From Gentiana macrophylla (taxonomy: Eukaryota; Streptophyta; Magnoliopsida; Gentianales; Gentianaceae), in contig CM047817.1 of the NCBI GenBank assembly GCA_026214975.1, positions 57,842,246 through 57,906,245 of the forward strand: a stretch of DNA of 64,000 bases. Direction: 5' to 3'. The translations under genes were made by a program, and so were the position numbers. This document shows, piece after piece, positions 1 through 11,884 of this stretch. A model generated the notes under the pieces. The model worked only from the letters and a program-made list of their open reading frames with translations. It was not told the origin of the DNA and made no database searches. Position 1 is the stretch's first letter, and every line of letters starts with the position of its first letter.

Positions 1-735
1 CCGGGAAGGTTTCCTTACGACTTCAATGACCGTGACGTGTTTGGGGAGTTGCGCATGCAGATGATGGTCGGGCCGGATAAGGTAGTACCGAAGCCGGGAC
101 CCGGGAAGGTTTCCTTGCACCCCAAAGACGTGATGGTCCATCTAGTATGGTACCATTGGATGACCTTTAGGACCCTCCCTCTGGGGCTTACCCTTTTGAG
201 GGATGTGCACATTCGGGACCTTTAGGTGGCTAGTTGTGATGTTTGGTATCTGTTATGGGCAGGTCGTAACTTTTATAGTTTGGTTGGGTCCTTCATAAAT
301 TGGTGGTACTTTTCATGGGTTGGTTTTACCTTACGATATACTAGATTTATTCTTACTCAACTTTATAGTTGACGGTTTTGCTTTCGTTGACCTGCTATGA
401 TCCATTTATGGGAAGCGATTCTTAGCGTGTACTTCTATGGATGTTTGCTTGTTCTTTGGGATGTCGCGGGGTTTGAGAGCCACGTAGTCGCGATCCACAT
501 GTTTTCTACATTATTTGGAAATTTTAAATTTTAAAGATTTTGACGTTCGCATAATTTCATTTTCTTGAGATACTTGTATTCACTTTAATACTTTCTTTTA
601 AAATAATGAATGGTGAATGTTTATTTTCTTTCTATTGTGGAATGTTGCATGTTACCGCCACGATCGTGTGTCGTGATGAGTGGCACTCACGGTGACCAAT
701 ACCGCGCCGACGGGATTGGAAATCGGGGTGTTACA
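1..735 (+). repeat. Z 5' LTR, 3' portion only
   Basis: Aligns throughout with 6790-7526 of the 3' LTR and ends in the same GTTACA. The missing left part would hold most of U3 and the motif cluster seen at 6355-6616. Differences from the 3' LTR include several compensating 1-2 base shuffles at G/C-rich spots. Confidence 0.92.
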
Positions 736-737
736 AA

Positions 738-752
738 GTGGTATCAGAGAAC
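738..752 (+). other. Z primer-binding site, tRNA-Met type
   Basis: TGGTATCAGAGAAC starts three bases after the LTR end. This is the usual plant initiator-tRNA-Met-type primer site for minus-strand priming. The leader from 753 to 999 has no recognisable feature. Confidence 0.85.
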
Positions 753-999
753 GTTCGACTCCAGGACCACCACCTAAAATGAACCTTAAGATTAAATTCA
801 CTAAAATAAGCACAGTGAGGATGTGTGGGGTAGGTATTGAGTTCTATGTAGGGAAAGTACGGTAAGTCCTGATGTATGTGGCAATGTGGCTGTGTGTTGC
901 AATTAATTTTGGACAGTAAGTGTTAGTATATGTGAAATATTCTGTGGCATGATATAGGTGATAATTGAATGTATGATTGTTTACCTTTGTAGTTTAGCT

Positions 1000-2078
1000 A
1001 TGCCTCCTAGGAATGGAAATGAGAGGACCAAATGATTGATCACCGGTGGTTAAGATGAATCAAGACTGATTCAAGCGGTCAACAAGGCGACGAGAGGATC
1101 ATCCTCGGGGTCAACCACCGGCATGACTAGGGCCGTGAGTCGTGAGGCCTAGTCGATGACGATGGTAAGGGAGATCTAAGGGACTCGAGCGGTGGATTAG
1201 GGAGTTTGAGAAAATTTTCGCCACTCTAGGTCGTCCAGAGGAAGGCGAAGGTCGACCAAGCCGCTTTCTACTTGGTTGTGAGGCTGATTTATGGTGGGGT
1301 GCTAACAAAGATCGGTTGGCTCGGTAGTAAATGAGCAAGGGAAACGGTATTGGTCCCATTTGAATCGGGTGAGTTTAAGCGAGAGCTTAGGCGTGAATTC
1401 TTTCCCGAATCCAAGAGGAAAGAGCTGCGGGTGGAGTTCGATAATCTCCGACAGGGGGATATGACTGTCCAAGAATACTACGAGAAGTTTGTCGACTTGG
1501 CAGTTTATGCATCTGAGCTAGTGCCCACTGAAGAGGCCAAGATGGTGAAGTTTGAGCAACACTTAGATTTAGCGATCCGGGATCGTATGGGTGCAAGCGA
1601 GGGGCTTCACGAGTTTAAAGAGATGTGTGAAGTAGCATGCAACATTGAGAGGATTCGGAGAGAGGTCAAAGCGGCATATACTACTAACAAGAGGAAGAGC
1701 GTCTCTGAGGACAATCAGGGGCAGCAAAAGCGGAGCAATTCCGGAAACCCACCAGTACGACCGTCCTTTTCAGAAAATTCACACCTTACTAGGGGCAGTG
1801 GTGTTCAGCCGGTGAGAGGTAACTCCCAGGGGTTTAGTCGGCCACGGAGTTATCATTGCAAGCGGTGCCAGAGAAATCATCCGGGTACCGATTGTTCAGT
1901 CTGCGCAGTTCGATGTCACAATTGTGGGAAGTTTGGACATAGACGATATGAGTGCTTTACGGCTCCCACACTGCGGGTCGGCCGATTACGAGGAAGCAAC
2001 ATGGGTGGGACTCTCAGGAGCAACACGGGGAACATGGGTAGGGGTAACCAAAGCCAGCAGAGTGGTACTCCTGCATAG
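1000..2078 (+). pseudogene. Z gag (capsid and nucleocapsid), broken
   Basis: The likely start is the ATG at 1000 (MPPRNGNER), but that frame stops after 11 codons. From about 1350 to 2078 a long frame carries a Retrotrans_gag-type capsid region (REFFPESKRKE, then GDMTVQEYYEKF) followed by a basic linker and a CCHC zinc knuckle, CHNCGKFGHRRYEC, which keeps the CX2CX4HX4C spacing. The role in an intact element is RNA packaging in cytoplasmic particles. The stretch 1030-1350 has several frame breaks, so about a third of the N-terminal region is eroded. The frame ends at a TAG just after the knuckle linker. Confidence 0.85.
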
Positions 2079-2251
2079 AGCCGACAAGGGGTGCACTGCG
2101 GCCACCCGGTGGAAACAGAAACCGACCATCGTGGTCGGCCAAAGACACTGATTCGGTGAGAAAAATCGATCGGGAGATTATTCAGCCTTTGGCGGAGAGG
2201 AGGCGAGCGAGCAACCACGTAGTGACGGGTAATTTTCTGGGTTAACTCATT

Positions 2252-2760
2252 CTTATCCTATGTACTTTTGATTCGGGTGCATCATGTTCCTTTGTAGCAA
2301 GTTCGCATGTTTTGAGGTTAGGTCTAGCTACATTTGAGGTAATTGACAGCAAATTTATGCAACCATCAGGAGAGTTAGTACCATGTTCTAAGTTGTATAG
2401 AGATGTACCAATAGTGATTTTAGGAGTCAACTTGTCGGTTGACTTGATCGAGTTCCCTCTCGAGAACTTCGACGTTATTTTGGGTATGGATTGGTTGAAC
2501 CGGCATAAAGCCAAAATTGACTGTGAGCAGAAGAAGGTGACTTTGAGAGGTCCTAAAGGGGTGCGGGTATCTTACAAGGGATTTGTGGATAAACCTAATG
2601 TGAAGATTATTCCGGTGATGACTTTGAGATCTCTCATCGAGAAAGGGCACCCGTTGTTTATATGTCACGTACACGATGTAAGCACGGGGGATCCTAAACT
2701 AGCGGACATTGATGTAGTCCGTGATTTTGGGGATGTATTCCCTGACGAGATACCAGGCAT
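2252..2760 (+). pseudogene. Z aspartic protease domain
   Basis: The frame contains the active-site triad DSGAS (D at 2270-2272) followed by a typical retropepsin fold region ending in FDVILGMDWLNRHKAKID. This domain would process the gag-pol polyprotein. It runs without a stop into the start of RT and is one of the better preserved pieces of Z. It is separated from gag by a frame-broken stretch (2080-2250). Confidence 0.85.
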
Positions 2761-3673
2761 GCCACCCCAGAGGGAGGTAGAGTTTGCAGTGGAGTTGGTG
2801 CCCGGGACCAGACCGATATTGAAAGCACCCTATCGTATGGCACCTAAGGAATTAGCAGAACTAAAGGTACAATTGGAAGAACTGCTCGATAAAGGGGTAT
2901 ATCCGACCGAGTGTATCACCATGGGGAGCACCGGTGTTGTTTGTGAAGAAGAAGGATGGAAGTATCGCGGTCGTGTATTGATTACCGGAACCGAACAACG
3001 TCCACGATGAAGAACAAGTATCTGTTACCTAGGATCGATGATTTGTTCGATCAACTACGAAGCGGTATTTTCTCGAAGATTGATTTGCGATCGTGGTATC
3101 ACCACTCCGGTAGCGGATGCGGATATTCCAAAGACCGCATTTCGTACAGTGCACGGACATTACGAATTCACGGTCATGCCTTTCGGATTGACCAACGCAC
3201 CAGCAGTTTTCATGGATTTGATGAACCGGGTATTCAGACCCTACTTGGACCAGTTTGTAGTAGTCTTCATTGACGACATCCTGGTCTACTCTAAGACTAA
3301 GGAAGAACATGCCAAGCACCTGAGGCTCGTATTGCATATTTTACGGGAGAAACAACTGTATGCGAAATTGTCGAAATGTGAATTTTGGTTGGAACGAGTG
3401 GCATTTTTGGGGCATGTTGTCTCGAAAGACGGTGTATCCGTTGACCCGAGCAAGATAGAGCGGTGATTTAGATGGCCAACACCTAAGAATGTTGCGGAAA
3501 TTCGAAGCTTCTTGGGTTTGGCTGGATATTACCGAAGATTTGTAAAAGACTTTTCCAAGATTGCGAGGCCGATGACTGCATTAATGAAGAAAGAGAACCG
3601 GTTTAAGTGGGATGAAAAATGTGAGGAGGCGTTCCAACTGCTTAAGGAACGGTTGACTACGCCTCTATTTTAG
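2760..3673 (+). pseudogene. Z reverse transcriptase, multiply frameshifted
   Basis: The N-terminal part is in the protease frame to 3010. Reading then shifts: IFSKIDLRS is found in one frame, and the catalytic box FIDDILVYS (about 3270-3297) in the frame running 3038-3466. A TGA at 3464 interrupts before the thumb region ([20 protein letters not shown]) at 3470-3660. The catalytic FIDD is a normal variant of YxDD in gypsy elements. At least three frame breaks make it non-functional as it stands. Confidence 0.88.
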
Positions 3674-4045
3674 CACTACCAGAGGGTAATGAGGATATTG
3701 AGGTTTATACCGATGCGTCGAAGAATGGTCTGGGTTGCGTACTGATGCAACGGAGACGAGTGATCGCGTATGCATCGAGGCAGCTGAAACCATATGAGAG
3801 TAACTACCCGACTCACGACTTAGAGTTGGCAGCTGTGGTTTTCGCATTGAAGATATGGCGACACTATTTGTATGGAATAACTTTCAAGGTGTTTTCAGAT
3901 CACAAGAGTCTGAAGTACATATTTACACAGAAGGAGCTCAACATGCGTCAGAGGCGTTGGTTGGAACTAATTAAAGATTATGACATGGAAATCCAATACC
4001 ACGAAGGGAAGGCCAATGTAGTGGCGGACGCTTTGAGTCGGAAAT
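3674..4045 (+). pseudogene. Z RNase H domain
   Basis: Reads [15 protein letters not shown] at about 3703, then [21 protein letters not shown] and [19 protein letters not shown], ending in the DALSRKS signature near 4030. These are the usual Ty3/gypsy RNase H blocks, with the catalytic D, E and D visible. It removes the RNA template during reverse transcription. Most of it is open and continues directly into integrase. Confidence 0.88.
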
Positions 4046-5420
4046 CGATTCATTCCTTGTGCGAGGAAGTAGCTCGGATCAGATTGCGAGAAGAGTTGGA
4101 CCGCATGGATATTTGTGTCATCCAGAAAGGCGGAGATAAAAGCGACTTCGTCTTGCAACCCGAATTATACGCTGAGATCCGGGCAAAACAAGTGGGTGAC
4201 AGGGTAATTGAGGCAAAGAAGGCCAAGATTGGTACAGATGGAGCGGCTGATTTTACGTTACACGAGGATGGTAGTATCCGGTTTAAGGGTCGGTGGTGTG
4301 TACCAGCCGACGAAGAACTCAAGAGGCGGATCTTGAGTGAAGCTCATAGTACGCCTTATTCGGTTCATCCGGGAGGAGACAAATTGTATAAAGACCTCAA
4401 GAAAACCTTTTGGTGGCCCAATATGAAACGCGAGGTAGCAGAATTTGTGTCAAAGTGCTTGACTTGTCAGAAGGTCAAGATTGAACACCGACGGCCACGG
4501 GGTATCTTTGCGGCCGTTGGATGTGCCGGTTTGGAAGTGGGATTCCATCTCTATGGATTTTGTATGCGGACTACCGAGGAGCCCTAAAGGGAATAAAATG
4601 ATTTGGGTCGTTGTGGATAGACTGACCAAAGCGGCGCATTTCATCCCGATGAAAGACACCTGGAGTAAGATGGAGTTGGCTGTGGCATACCGGAGAAATA
4701 TTGTGAGACTACATGGTATACCCAGCAAAGATTGTGTCGAGATAGAGATCGAGATTCATATCTCGGTTTTGGCGAGAGCTACAGCAGCCTTGGGGACGGA
4801 GCTACGAATGAGTACAGCTTGTCACCCTGCTACCGATGGTCAGACGGAGAGGACCACACAAACTTTAGAAGACATGTTGAGGGCATGTGTGTTAGAATTC
4901 AAGGGATCTTGGGAGGAAAAGCTCGATCTTATTGAGTTTTCATACAACAACAGTTACCATGCCAGTATTAAGATGGCACCTTTTGAGGCACTTTATGGTA
5001 GGAAGTGCAAAAGTCCGGTTTGTTGGGACGATTCGTCCGAGCGATGATTTTGGGACCGCAGATGATCGAAGATACGATTAAGCGGTGCGAGATAATCCGA
5101 GAAAAGATGAAGGCTGCCCCAGATAGCGCGAAGAGCTATGCAGACTTACACCGGCGGGATATTGAGTTCGCCGTGGGCGATAAGGTATTGCTACGAGTAT
5201 CACCAACCGAGGAGTGATGCGTTTTGGCAAAAGGAAGTTGAGTCCCAAGTGCATTGGGGCCATATGAGTTCTTGGACCGCATAGGTGAAGTGGCATACCG
5301 ATTAGCTTTGCCGCGGCGTTGGATAAAGTGCATAACGTGTTCCATGTATCTCAATTGCGCAAATGCGTGAGTGATCCTTCTCACGTGATCGAACCGGAGG
5401 TGGTTGAGCTAGACCAGATC
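4046..5420 (+). pseudogene. Z integrase, broken
   Basis: The N-terminal HHCC zinc domain is visible ([17 protein letters not shown], then CLTCQKVK, about 4365-4480). The first catalytic D sits in [11 protein letters not shown] after a frameshift at about 4500. The second-D block is corrupted around 4730-4760, where the expected SDRD-type motif is scrambled. The region with the catalytic E (CHPATDGQTERTTQTLEDML) is intact at about 4820. More breaks occur near 5045 (TGA) and 5215. Confidence 0.85.
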
Positions 5421-5442
5421 CTTGACCTACGAGGAGGTACCG

Positions 5443-5589
5443 GTGCAGATATTAGATACCAAGGTACGGAAAACAAGGGGACGTGAGGTTAGCATCGTCA
5501 AGGTCTTATGGTCTAACCATGCCACCGAGGAGGCGACATGGGAAGCTGAGGATGTTATGAGACAGAGGTACCCGCATTTGTTCTCCTAA
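5443..5589 (+). pseudogene. Z chromodomain at the C-terminus of integrase
   Basis: In one continuous frame this reads a short chromodomain with the signature VLWSNHATEEATWEAEDVM and stops at the TAA at 5587. In chromoviruses this module is thought to direct integration to heterochromatin through histone marks. Upstream frames are broken, so it is detached from integrase. Its presence is the best evidence for the chromovirus assignment. Confidence 0.82.
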
Positions 5590-5651
5590 GGTATGCAATT
5601 TTCAAGCATTGCACGTTAAGTCCTTTTGCTTATCTTCGGGGACGAAGGGTG

Positions 5652-5727
5652 TTTTAAGGGGGGGTGGATCAACGCCCGGTACGAACCTGAACTTCAAGGA
5701 CGAAGTTTTGTCTTAAGGGGGGGAGGA
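5652..5727 (+). other. Z polypurine tracts, duplicated
   Basis: The tract TTAAGGGGGGGAGGA ends at 5727, right against the 3' LTR, and is the expected plus-strand primer. A second tract, TTTTAAGGGGGGGTGG, lies about 59 bp upstream. Both follow a similar GGACGAAG-containing segment, so this looks like a local duplication. Confidence 0.8.
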
Positions 5728-7526
5728 TGTAATATCCCGAAATTTTGACTTACTAATTAATTAATAAAGGATCTAATTATTTGGGAAATTATGGGATCTA
5801 TTAATTTTTGGAGGGATTTATTAATAATTAAAAGGAGTTTTAACTAAAAAGGATTTATTTATTAATAGATTAAAGGATTTTCACTCCTTTTCCTCCTTAT
5901 TTTTTTCCCAAAACACAAAATTTTCAGCCCCAAAACCCTCCCTTGCCGTCGGCTCCTTGTAAGGAAGAAGGAGAAAAATCTCTCCTTGGTGTTTAGGAAT
6001 TAAGTAAATCGAATCATTTGTTTCCTTTTATAGATTCGAGCTTCGTTGAGGATCGTTTCTAGCTTAGCAAGGGCTTTCAAGAACGCAGCAATTCCGGTAA
6101 GGATAATTCTATCTTTGTCAAAATTTTAACTTGATCTTTGTAAAAGTTCAATTTAAGACTTCTATGCTTGTGTGCCACGGTTTTGGTGTGTTAAACGTTC
6201 CTAGTAGTGTGTTTTGTGTTTAGTTAAAATCTACAATCTATATGATACCATTGTATGGAGTTTTACGGGCCTAAAGTGTTGTTTCTTCATGTGTTGTGGA
6301 GAAACGGCTCGAAAATCGCGTAGAGAGCTTTTTAGGGTTTTAGTTGAAACCAGTGGACGGGCGTCCGCTTTGAGAGGACGGGCGTCGGTCTTGGTCTCAA
6401 CTCGCACGGGCGTCCGGATTCTGGGCGGGCGTCTGAAGGCTACTTTTGATTCGAGATGTAAAGTTTTACGGTGGGCGGGTGTCCAAGTATAATGGACGGA
6501 CGTCCAGTGCTAAAAATCGATTCGAGATGTAACAGGTTTCCCACGGGCCTTGTCTCGAGATCTTGGGCGGGCGTCTACTTTTCCAACGGGCGTCCAACAT
6601 TTCAAACGGGCGCCCAGGTTTAAATGTTTTCTCTTCTTTGTTAGTTATGGATAAACCTTACGAGCATGTTTTGTAAGTTGTGTTTGGATGAGACAACGGT
6701 ATTGGTAACATTGGGTTTTGGATTTTGGGCATTGGAGCTCGTAGACCCGTAGTGGTTGGGCGGATAGGGTATCTCCCAAAGCCGTAAACCCGGAAGGTTT
6801 CACTACGACTTCAATGACCCTACGTGTTTGGGGAGTTGCAGACAGTGATGTGGTCGGGCCGGATAAGGTAGTACCCGAAGCCGGGAACCCGGGAAGGTTT
6901 CCTTGCACCCCAGCACGTGATGGTCCATCTAGTATGGTACCATTGGATGACCTTTAGGACCCTCCTCTCTAGGGCTTTACCCTTTTGAGGGATGTGCACA
7001 TTCGGGACCTTTAGGTGGCTAGTTGTGATGTTTGGTATCTGTTATGGGCAAGTCGTAACTTTTATAGTTTGGTTGGGTCCTTCATAAATTGGTGGTACTT
7101 TTCATGGGTTGGTTTTACCTTACGTATACTAGATTTATTCTTACTCAACTTTATAGTTGACGGTTTTGCTTTCGTTGACCCTGCTATGATCCATTTATGG
7201 GGAGCAGATTCTTAGCAGGTACTTCTATGGATGTTTGCTTGTTGCTGGGATGTCGCGGGGTTTGAGAGCCACGTAGTCGCAGTCACATGTTTTCTACATT
7301 ATTTGGAAATTTTAAATTTTAAAGATTTTGACGTTCCGCATAATTTCATTTTCTTCAGGATACTTGTATTCACTTTAATACTTTCTTTTAAAATAATGAA
7401 TGGTGAATGTTTATTTTCTTTCTGTTGTGGAATGTTGCATGTTACCGCCACGACTGTGTGTCGTGATGAGTGGCACTACGGTGACCAATACCGGCGGCCG
7501 ACGGGATTGGAAATCGGGGTGTTACA
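5728..7526 (+). repeat. Z 3' LTR, complete (1799 bp)
   Basis: Starts TGTAATATCCCG directly after the polypurine tract and ends GTTACA. The part from about 6790 matches the 5' LTR fragment at 1-735. It contains a tight cluster of GGACGnnCGTCC-like motifs at 6355-6616. Confidence 0.93.
6355..6616 (+). repeat. GGACGnnCGTCC motif cluster in the Z LTR
   Basis: By eye there are about nine sites, among them GGACGGGCGTCC at 6355-6366, GGACGGGCGTCG at 6376-6387, GCACGGGCGTCC at 6404-6415 and GGACGGACGTCC at 6494-6505. The last is a perfect inverted repeat apart from the two central bases. Spacing is irregular, so this is not a simple tandem satellite. The same motif is found in elements F and G. Confidence 0.8.
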
Positions 7527-7774
7527 CCTTCAACATATGCAACATTCTTGATCGGTAAACCATTCTTCACTAGATATGCAACATTCTTGATCGGTAAACC
7601 ATTCTTCACTAGAATTCCATACCTTCTTGTATAACGAGGTGTATCCTTGTTTCCAAAGTTGATTTTAGGTCCATCCCTTGCAACAAAATCCATCAAACAA
7701 TGCTTTCTCTTGGTCATATGTCTGGAACATCCACTGTCAAAGTACCAGACACCATACAAAAAAAATTTAATATG
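7527..7774 (-). pseudogene. Element A (Copia, minus strand): protease fragment
   Basis: The minus strand reads a Copia-type retropepsin start, VWYFDSGCSRHMT (about 7752 down to 7714), then a region like that leading to the GAG-pre-integrase domain. The frame is open over the whole fragment. It is cut on the right by element B at 7774 (TSD ATATG at 7770-7774) and on the left by the Z LTR end at 7526. The matching upstream part of the same element, its gag, lies 54 kb away at 62242-64000. Confidence 0.85.
7535..7612 (-). repeat. 39-bp in-frame tandem duplication in A
   Basis: Two perfect adjacent copies, 7535-7573 and 7574-7612. Thirty-nine bases are 13 codons, and on the minus strand the peptide LVKNGLPIKNVAY is read twice without breaking the frame. 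Confidence 0.95.
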
Positions 7775-9174
7775 TGTTAGGAACATTTTATTATGTTTTG
7801 ATGATGGCCATGCTAGCTGTTATAGCAAGCCTGGAATAAGTTAGCATTCTCTGTATAAGTCTTTACTTAGAGTCAGACATGTTGTATAAGTTGAGTCAGA
7901 CAATTATTGTACTAGTTGGCAGGACGGAAACGTAAAAATAGATTGTCTGCAGAATGAAGCCAGCCAAGTACCAGCAGAGAAGCAACGAAGGCATTATGGT
8001 CTGACTTATAACCAAGAAAGTCTGTGATGACCTTGGATATGTCTAAGTTATTCTTTAAGTGATGAAACTTAATGTTTAAATATGGTGTACACTGATCTCA
8101 CCCAAACCATGGATCAGTGAAGTACAAGGATTCTCCTTAAACAGAAAGAATGAGGGAAACAGTGGATCGGAAAAGTAAATTGACTTTCGGCTGAGTGAAG
8201 ACAAAGCAGTGAAGGAAGATCTAAGCGGAAAAGTCAGATGGATCACTTGACCGTTCAAAGAACGGCTGGGTAAACCTTACTTAGTCAGATTATTGAAATA
8301 TGAAGAAGATACAGAAGATCAAGCATTAAATGCACAATCAATAGAGGATCAATCAAGGACGGAATTTTTGATAAACGTTTGAAGAAAAATCCGATCACTG
8401 AAATCAAGGAGAATATAATTAAGAGGGAATCAAGAATAAAATCAAGGATTATTCCCCTCATTAATATAGCCAACGGACGGAAATTCAAATCAAGGATAAT
8501 CAAGGCTATAAATAGAAGGCATTGACAGAAAAAATAAAAGAGAGCAAGAATGAAATATCTGAGCAAAAACTCTGTCAAAGTGAAAAGCCTTCTATCTGTG
8601 CTAAAAAGAAATATCTAGTGATCAACTCAAAACTAAGAGCTACAATTCAAACATCAAGCATTGAGATTGATCAACAAGTTTGTGAATTCAATTCACATCA
8701 ATCAAGCAAATGAGTCAGAGCCATCTAAGAAGGAGTTGAGTTTGTGATAGCTGCTAAAGGATTTGATCGCAAGGAGCAGTGAAAGAGACTGAGTCACTGA
8801 AGCTGTTGCAGTCAAGGAGTGATAGTCTTGCAGATTGTGAAGCTTGTGTAGTCAAGGACAATCAGGCTATTGTATCTGTAAAAACAATAGGGAATTCCTC
8901 TAATCATCACAGGAGAAGAGTGGATTAAGGGATTACACCACCCTGAACCACTATAAGCCTTTTGTCAACTTACTTTCTGGAATTTACCTTACTGCATTCA
9001 TTTAATTTCCTAATTATATCTTCCATCTGTGATTAGCTAAACTACTTTGAAACAATAGAGTAAGAAGGGACTTATCCGCTGCCCAAAAGCTTTTGAATAC
9101 AAGAAAAGTTTTTGAAACTCCACTATAGTCATTCACCCCCCTGATTATAGTTTTACCCTTCTCTAGGACAAACA
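7775..9174 (+). repeat. B 5' LTR (1400 bp)
   Basis: Starts TGTTAGGAAC and ends GACAAACA before the primer site. It matches the split 3' LTR at 42960-44003 plus 61887-62236. A TATA box, TATAAATA, is at 8507-8514. In the first 150 bp I count nine substitutions against the 3' LTR, so B is a rather old insertion. Confidence 0.93.
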
Positions 9175-9176
9175 AT

Positions 9177-9188
9177 TGGTATCGGAGC
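9177..9188 (+). other. B primer-binding site
   Basis: TGGTATCGGAGC begins two bases after the LTR. It is one base off the usual plant tRNA-Met-type TGGTATCAGAGC. The short leader to 9310 has nothing else recognisable. Confidence 0.82.
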
Positions 9189-9310
9189 AGTGTTCCAAGT
9201 ATCAGAACCTATTCGGGTCTAATTTCTGGTAACAAGGAGATCATATATTTTCAAAGTAGTTTTCAAGTCTGTGCTTTCTATATATTCACATACATTTCTT
9301 ATTTGCACTA

Positions 9311-10004
9311 ATGGACTCCTCAACCTTTATGTCAAAAGTACCTGTTTTCAATGTTAATAATTTTTATGAATATCAAATAAGAATGTTGTCCCATCTTGCA
9401 GCAACTCATATGGAGATGCTGGATGTAATTAATGATGGCCCAATCATGATCATGACTGTGGTAGCCACCGGAGAGATCAAGGAAAAGAAGTGGAAAAACC
9501 CAAGAAGGATTGGACCAAGGATGATAGGAGAAGAGAAAATCTAGACTTTGTTGCAAAAGATATGATTTTGAAGACCCTAGATAGCAACATGTTCATGAGA
9601 ATCAAAGATTGCAAAATAGCAAAGGAGATGTGGGACAAGCTGGCACTGATAAATGAAGGATCTGAAGTAGTTAAAGAAAACAAATTATCTATTGCAAAAT
9701 AGAAATTTGAGAACTTCAAAATGAGGGCTGATGAATCCATTGATCAGATTGACAATAGATTCTCAAGCATCATCAGTGTACTGCAACAGCTTGGACACAC
9801 ATACCCTCAGAAAGAGGTGTGCTTGAAGATCTTGAGAGGCTTACCTGAAAGATGGAAGATCATCACATCAGTGATAAGAGGGACAACAAATCTTGCAAAC
9901 ACTGACACCCTGACCCTGATGTCCCAACTAAAGGCTCATTAATTTTAGTTGAACGGCGAAGACATTGGACCAGCAGAGGCACATAAGGCCAGTGCATTGG
10001 TTGC
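9311..10004 (+). pseudogene. B gag, N-terminal part, cut by element C
   Basis: Starts at ATG 9311 (MDSSTFMSKVPVFNVNNFYE). The region holds a UBN2/Copia-gag-like capsid domain, with NMFMRIKDCKIAKEMWDKL and later EVCLKILRGLPERWK, the normal retroviral-like capsid blocks of Copia gag. A frameshift lies near 9500, with in-frame stops at about 9700 and 9940. Element C enters after 10004 (TSD GTTGC at 10000-10004). The reading resumes at 19474. Confidence 0.85.
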
Positions 10005-11819
10005 TGTTAGGTGTAATGCCCGAAAGATAATTTTTGTAATTGTTTTATTTAATAAATGAAATGATATTATAATTCATATTTATTACTCTCATATTCACCG
10101 ATGTGACAATAGTATTTACACTACAGAAAACCCTAAAGTATATCGTTTATCTAATCACTTAACTCAGTGTATGGGATATACACGGGAGGATTGAGTTAGT
10201 GAAGATGTACTTAAAATACAATCAGCCCGTAGTGAAGTTAATCGAGAGTATCGGGTCTCCCCTTTAACGTGCTATTAATGCGCCCAGAACACATAGGTGT
10301 GATTGTCTTATCCGGACTTTCGGTTAAGAGAACCTAGTGGGGCATTTATATGTGATAGATATATCATATAGGGCTGGACCGATTTGATTAGAGTTCACGA
10401 TATAATTCCGTAATCGAGAAGTCTTATCGAATCAATCGATGATTATATTTATGGATATATCTTAATCTTGAGGTGATCACAGTCAACTGCTTGAATCAGT
10501 ATGAGGTTTGACTTGACGGTTAAGGATTACACTGAGTCTCTGGTCTGAATTACCCCATCTTGGCATTGTACTGGATTGAGTGAGTACTCTGTGTTATCAC
10601 AGATACGGCATCCATTCCTTCCATTTCTGGAGGTAGATAGACAGTTCCCTTATTTGTCAATCATAGAAACTGATCGATCCATGGAGTTCATATTACACTG
10701 ATTAGCTACCAGTGAGTTGTATGAATTAATTGATCGCTAGGGGGTTAATGGTAAATAAGGATAAAAGGTTCTGAAAAGGGTTAACGGTAACTTCCCGATT
10801 TAGAATGAACAGTCTATGGAGGATAAATCCATATGTAATGATTATATCAATGGACGCTTATTATCATTCTCGTGAGGAGATAAATATAATCTCATAATCG
10901 GAGGAGTGCAGTCACGGGATTATGGTGGCATATTCCTGTGATTGATTTATGAAATATAATTATTCTGTTCGTAAGATAATTATTTATTTGATTTATCGGA
11001 GCCGCTGATTATTAGTCCATGGTCCCGACGTGCCTCCAATATAGCCTAGCTATTCTCGGACGTCGAATCCTAATAATATTAATTTAGTTCTTATTAGAAT
11101 TTAATTAAAACGATATGTGAATTAATTGTTTAGTAGACTATTAAATTAGTTGGACTAAATAATTAAATATGTGGAAAATACATTTTTCATAATCTTGGCC
11201 AATTTATGTGTTATGGCCGAAAATTATTGACTAGGTCAATAAGGGAGAATTTCGGCCCCTACACATGTTTTAGGAAACAAGAAATTGTTTTAAGACATGT
11301 GCACAAAATATTTATTGGATAAATATTTATGGTAATAAATAAAGATAAATATTATTCTAGATTTGTTCTAGAATATTATCGGATTATCTTTTATTTATTG
11401 GATTTATTTATTTACAAAATAAAATCCTTGGAGGACAATGATTACTCTCTTATATAAAGTGAGTTCTCCCAAGCCTAAAACACAAGCATAATTTCGACTT
11501 CACCTCTAAGAGAGGAGAAGGAAAATTTTCGGCCAAGAGGGGAGAATAGGGAAAATCTTGGGTTTTCCGGGTAGCATATCGGGAGGGTTCGAGACGATAA
11601 TTTCCTTCCACCGGGAGTTGCTTGGATCACACGTGCGGAAGATCGTGGTGCTCTTCACACAATCTTTTATTCTTTCTATTGCGGTTCTTCTACTTGGATT
11701 TTGAGATCCAAGAGGTATGTTCTACAACCCCCTTGTAGAGTAGATCTAGTTATGTTATTACGTGTATTCTATAGATCTAGATCCTTAAATCGCTTCCGTT
11801 GCGGATGGTATTACTAACA
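10005..11819 (+). repeat. C 5' LTR (1815 bp)
   Basis: Starts TGTTAGGTGTAATGCC and ends ACTAACA. A TATA box, TATATAAAG, is at 11451-11459. The start is shared with the D and E LTRs read on the minus strand. Confidence 0.93.
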
Positions 11820-11834
11820 GTGGTATGAGTCGCC
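11820..11834 (+). other. C primer-binding site, degenerate
   Basis: GTGGTATGAGTCGCC follows the LTR directly and looks like a mutated form of TGGTATCAGAGCC. Confidence 0.65.
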
Positions 11835-11884
11835 ATGGGGATCTAAATTTATACGTATAAAATATTAGATCTAGAAGTGGTAAA

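Larger units (their letters stand above)
1..7526 (+). mobile_element. Element Z: Ty3/gypsy chromovirus (Tekay/Del-like), 5' end cut by window edge
   Basis: A nearly complete gypsy element read in order: partial 5' LTR, tRNA-Met-type primer site, gag, protease, RT, RNase H, integrase, chromodomain, polypurine tract, 3' LTR. The order with integrase after RNase H is the Ty3/gypsy order. The chromodomain and the LTR termini (TGTAATATCCCG at the start, GTTACA at the end) fit the Tekay/Del chromovirus lineage. Gag and pol are split by many stops and frameshifts, so it is not autonomous now. The left TSD lies outside the window; the first bases right of the element are CCTTC. It abuts minus-strand element A, which it probably interrupted. 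Confidence 0.9.
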
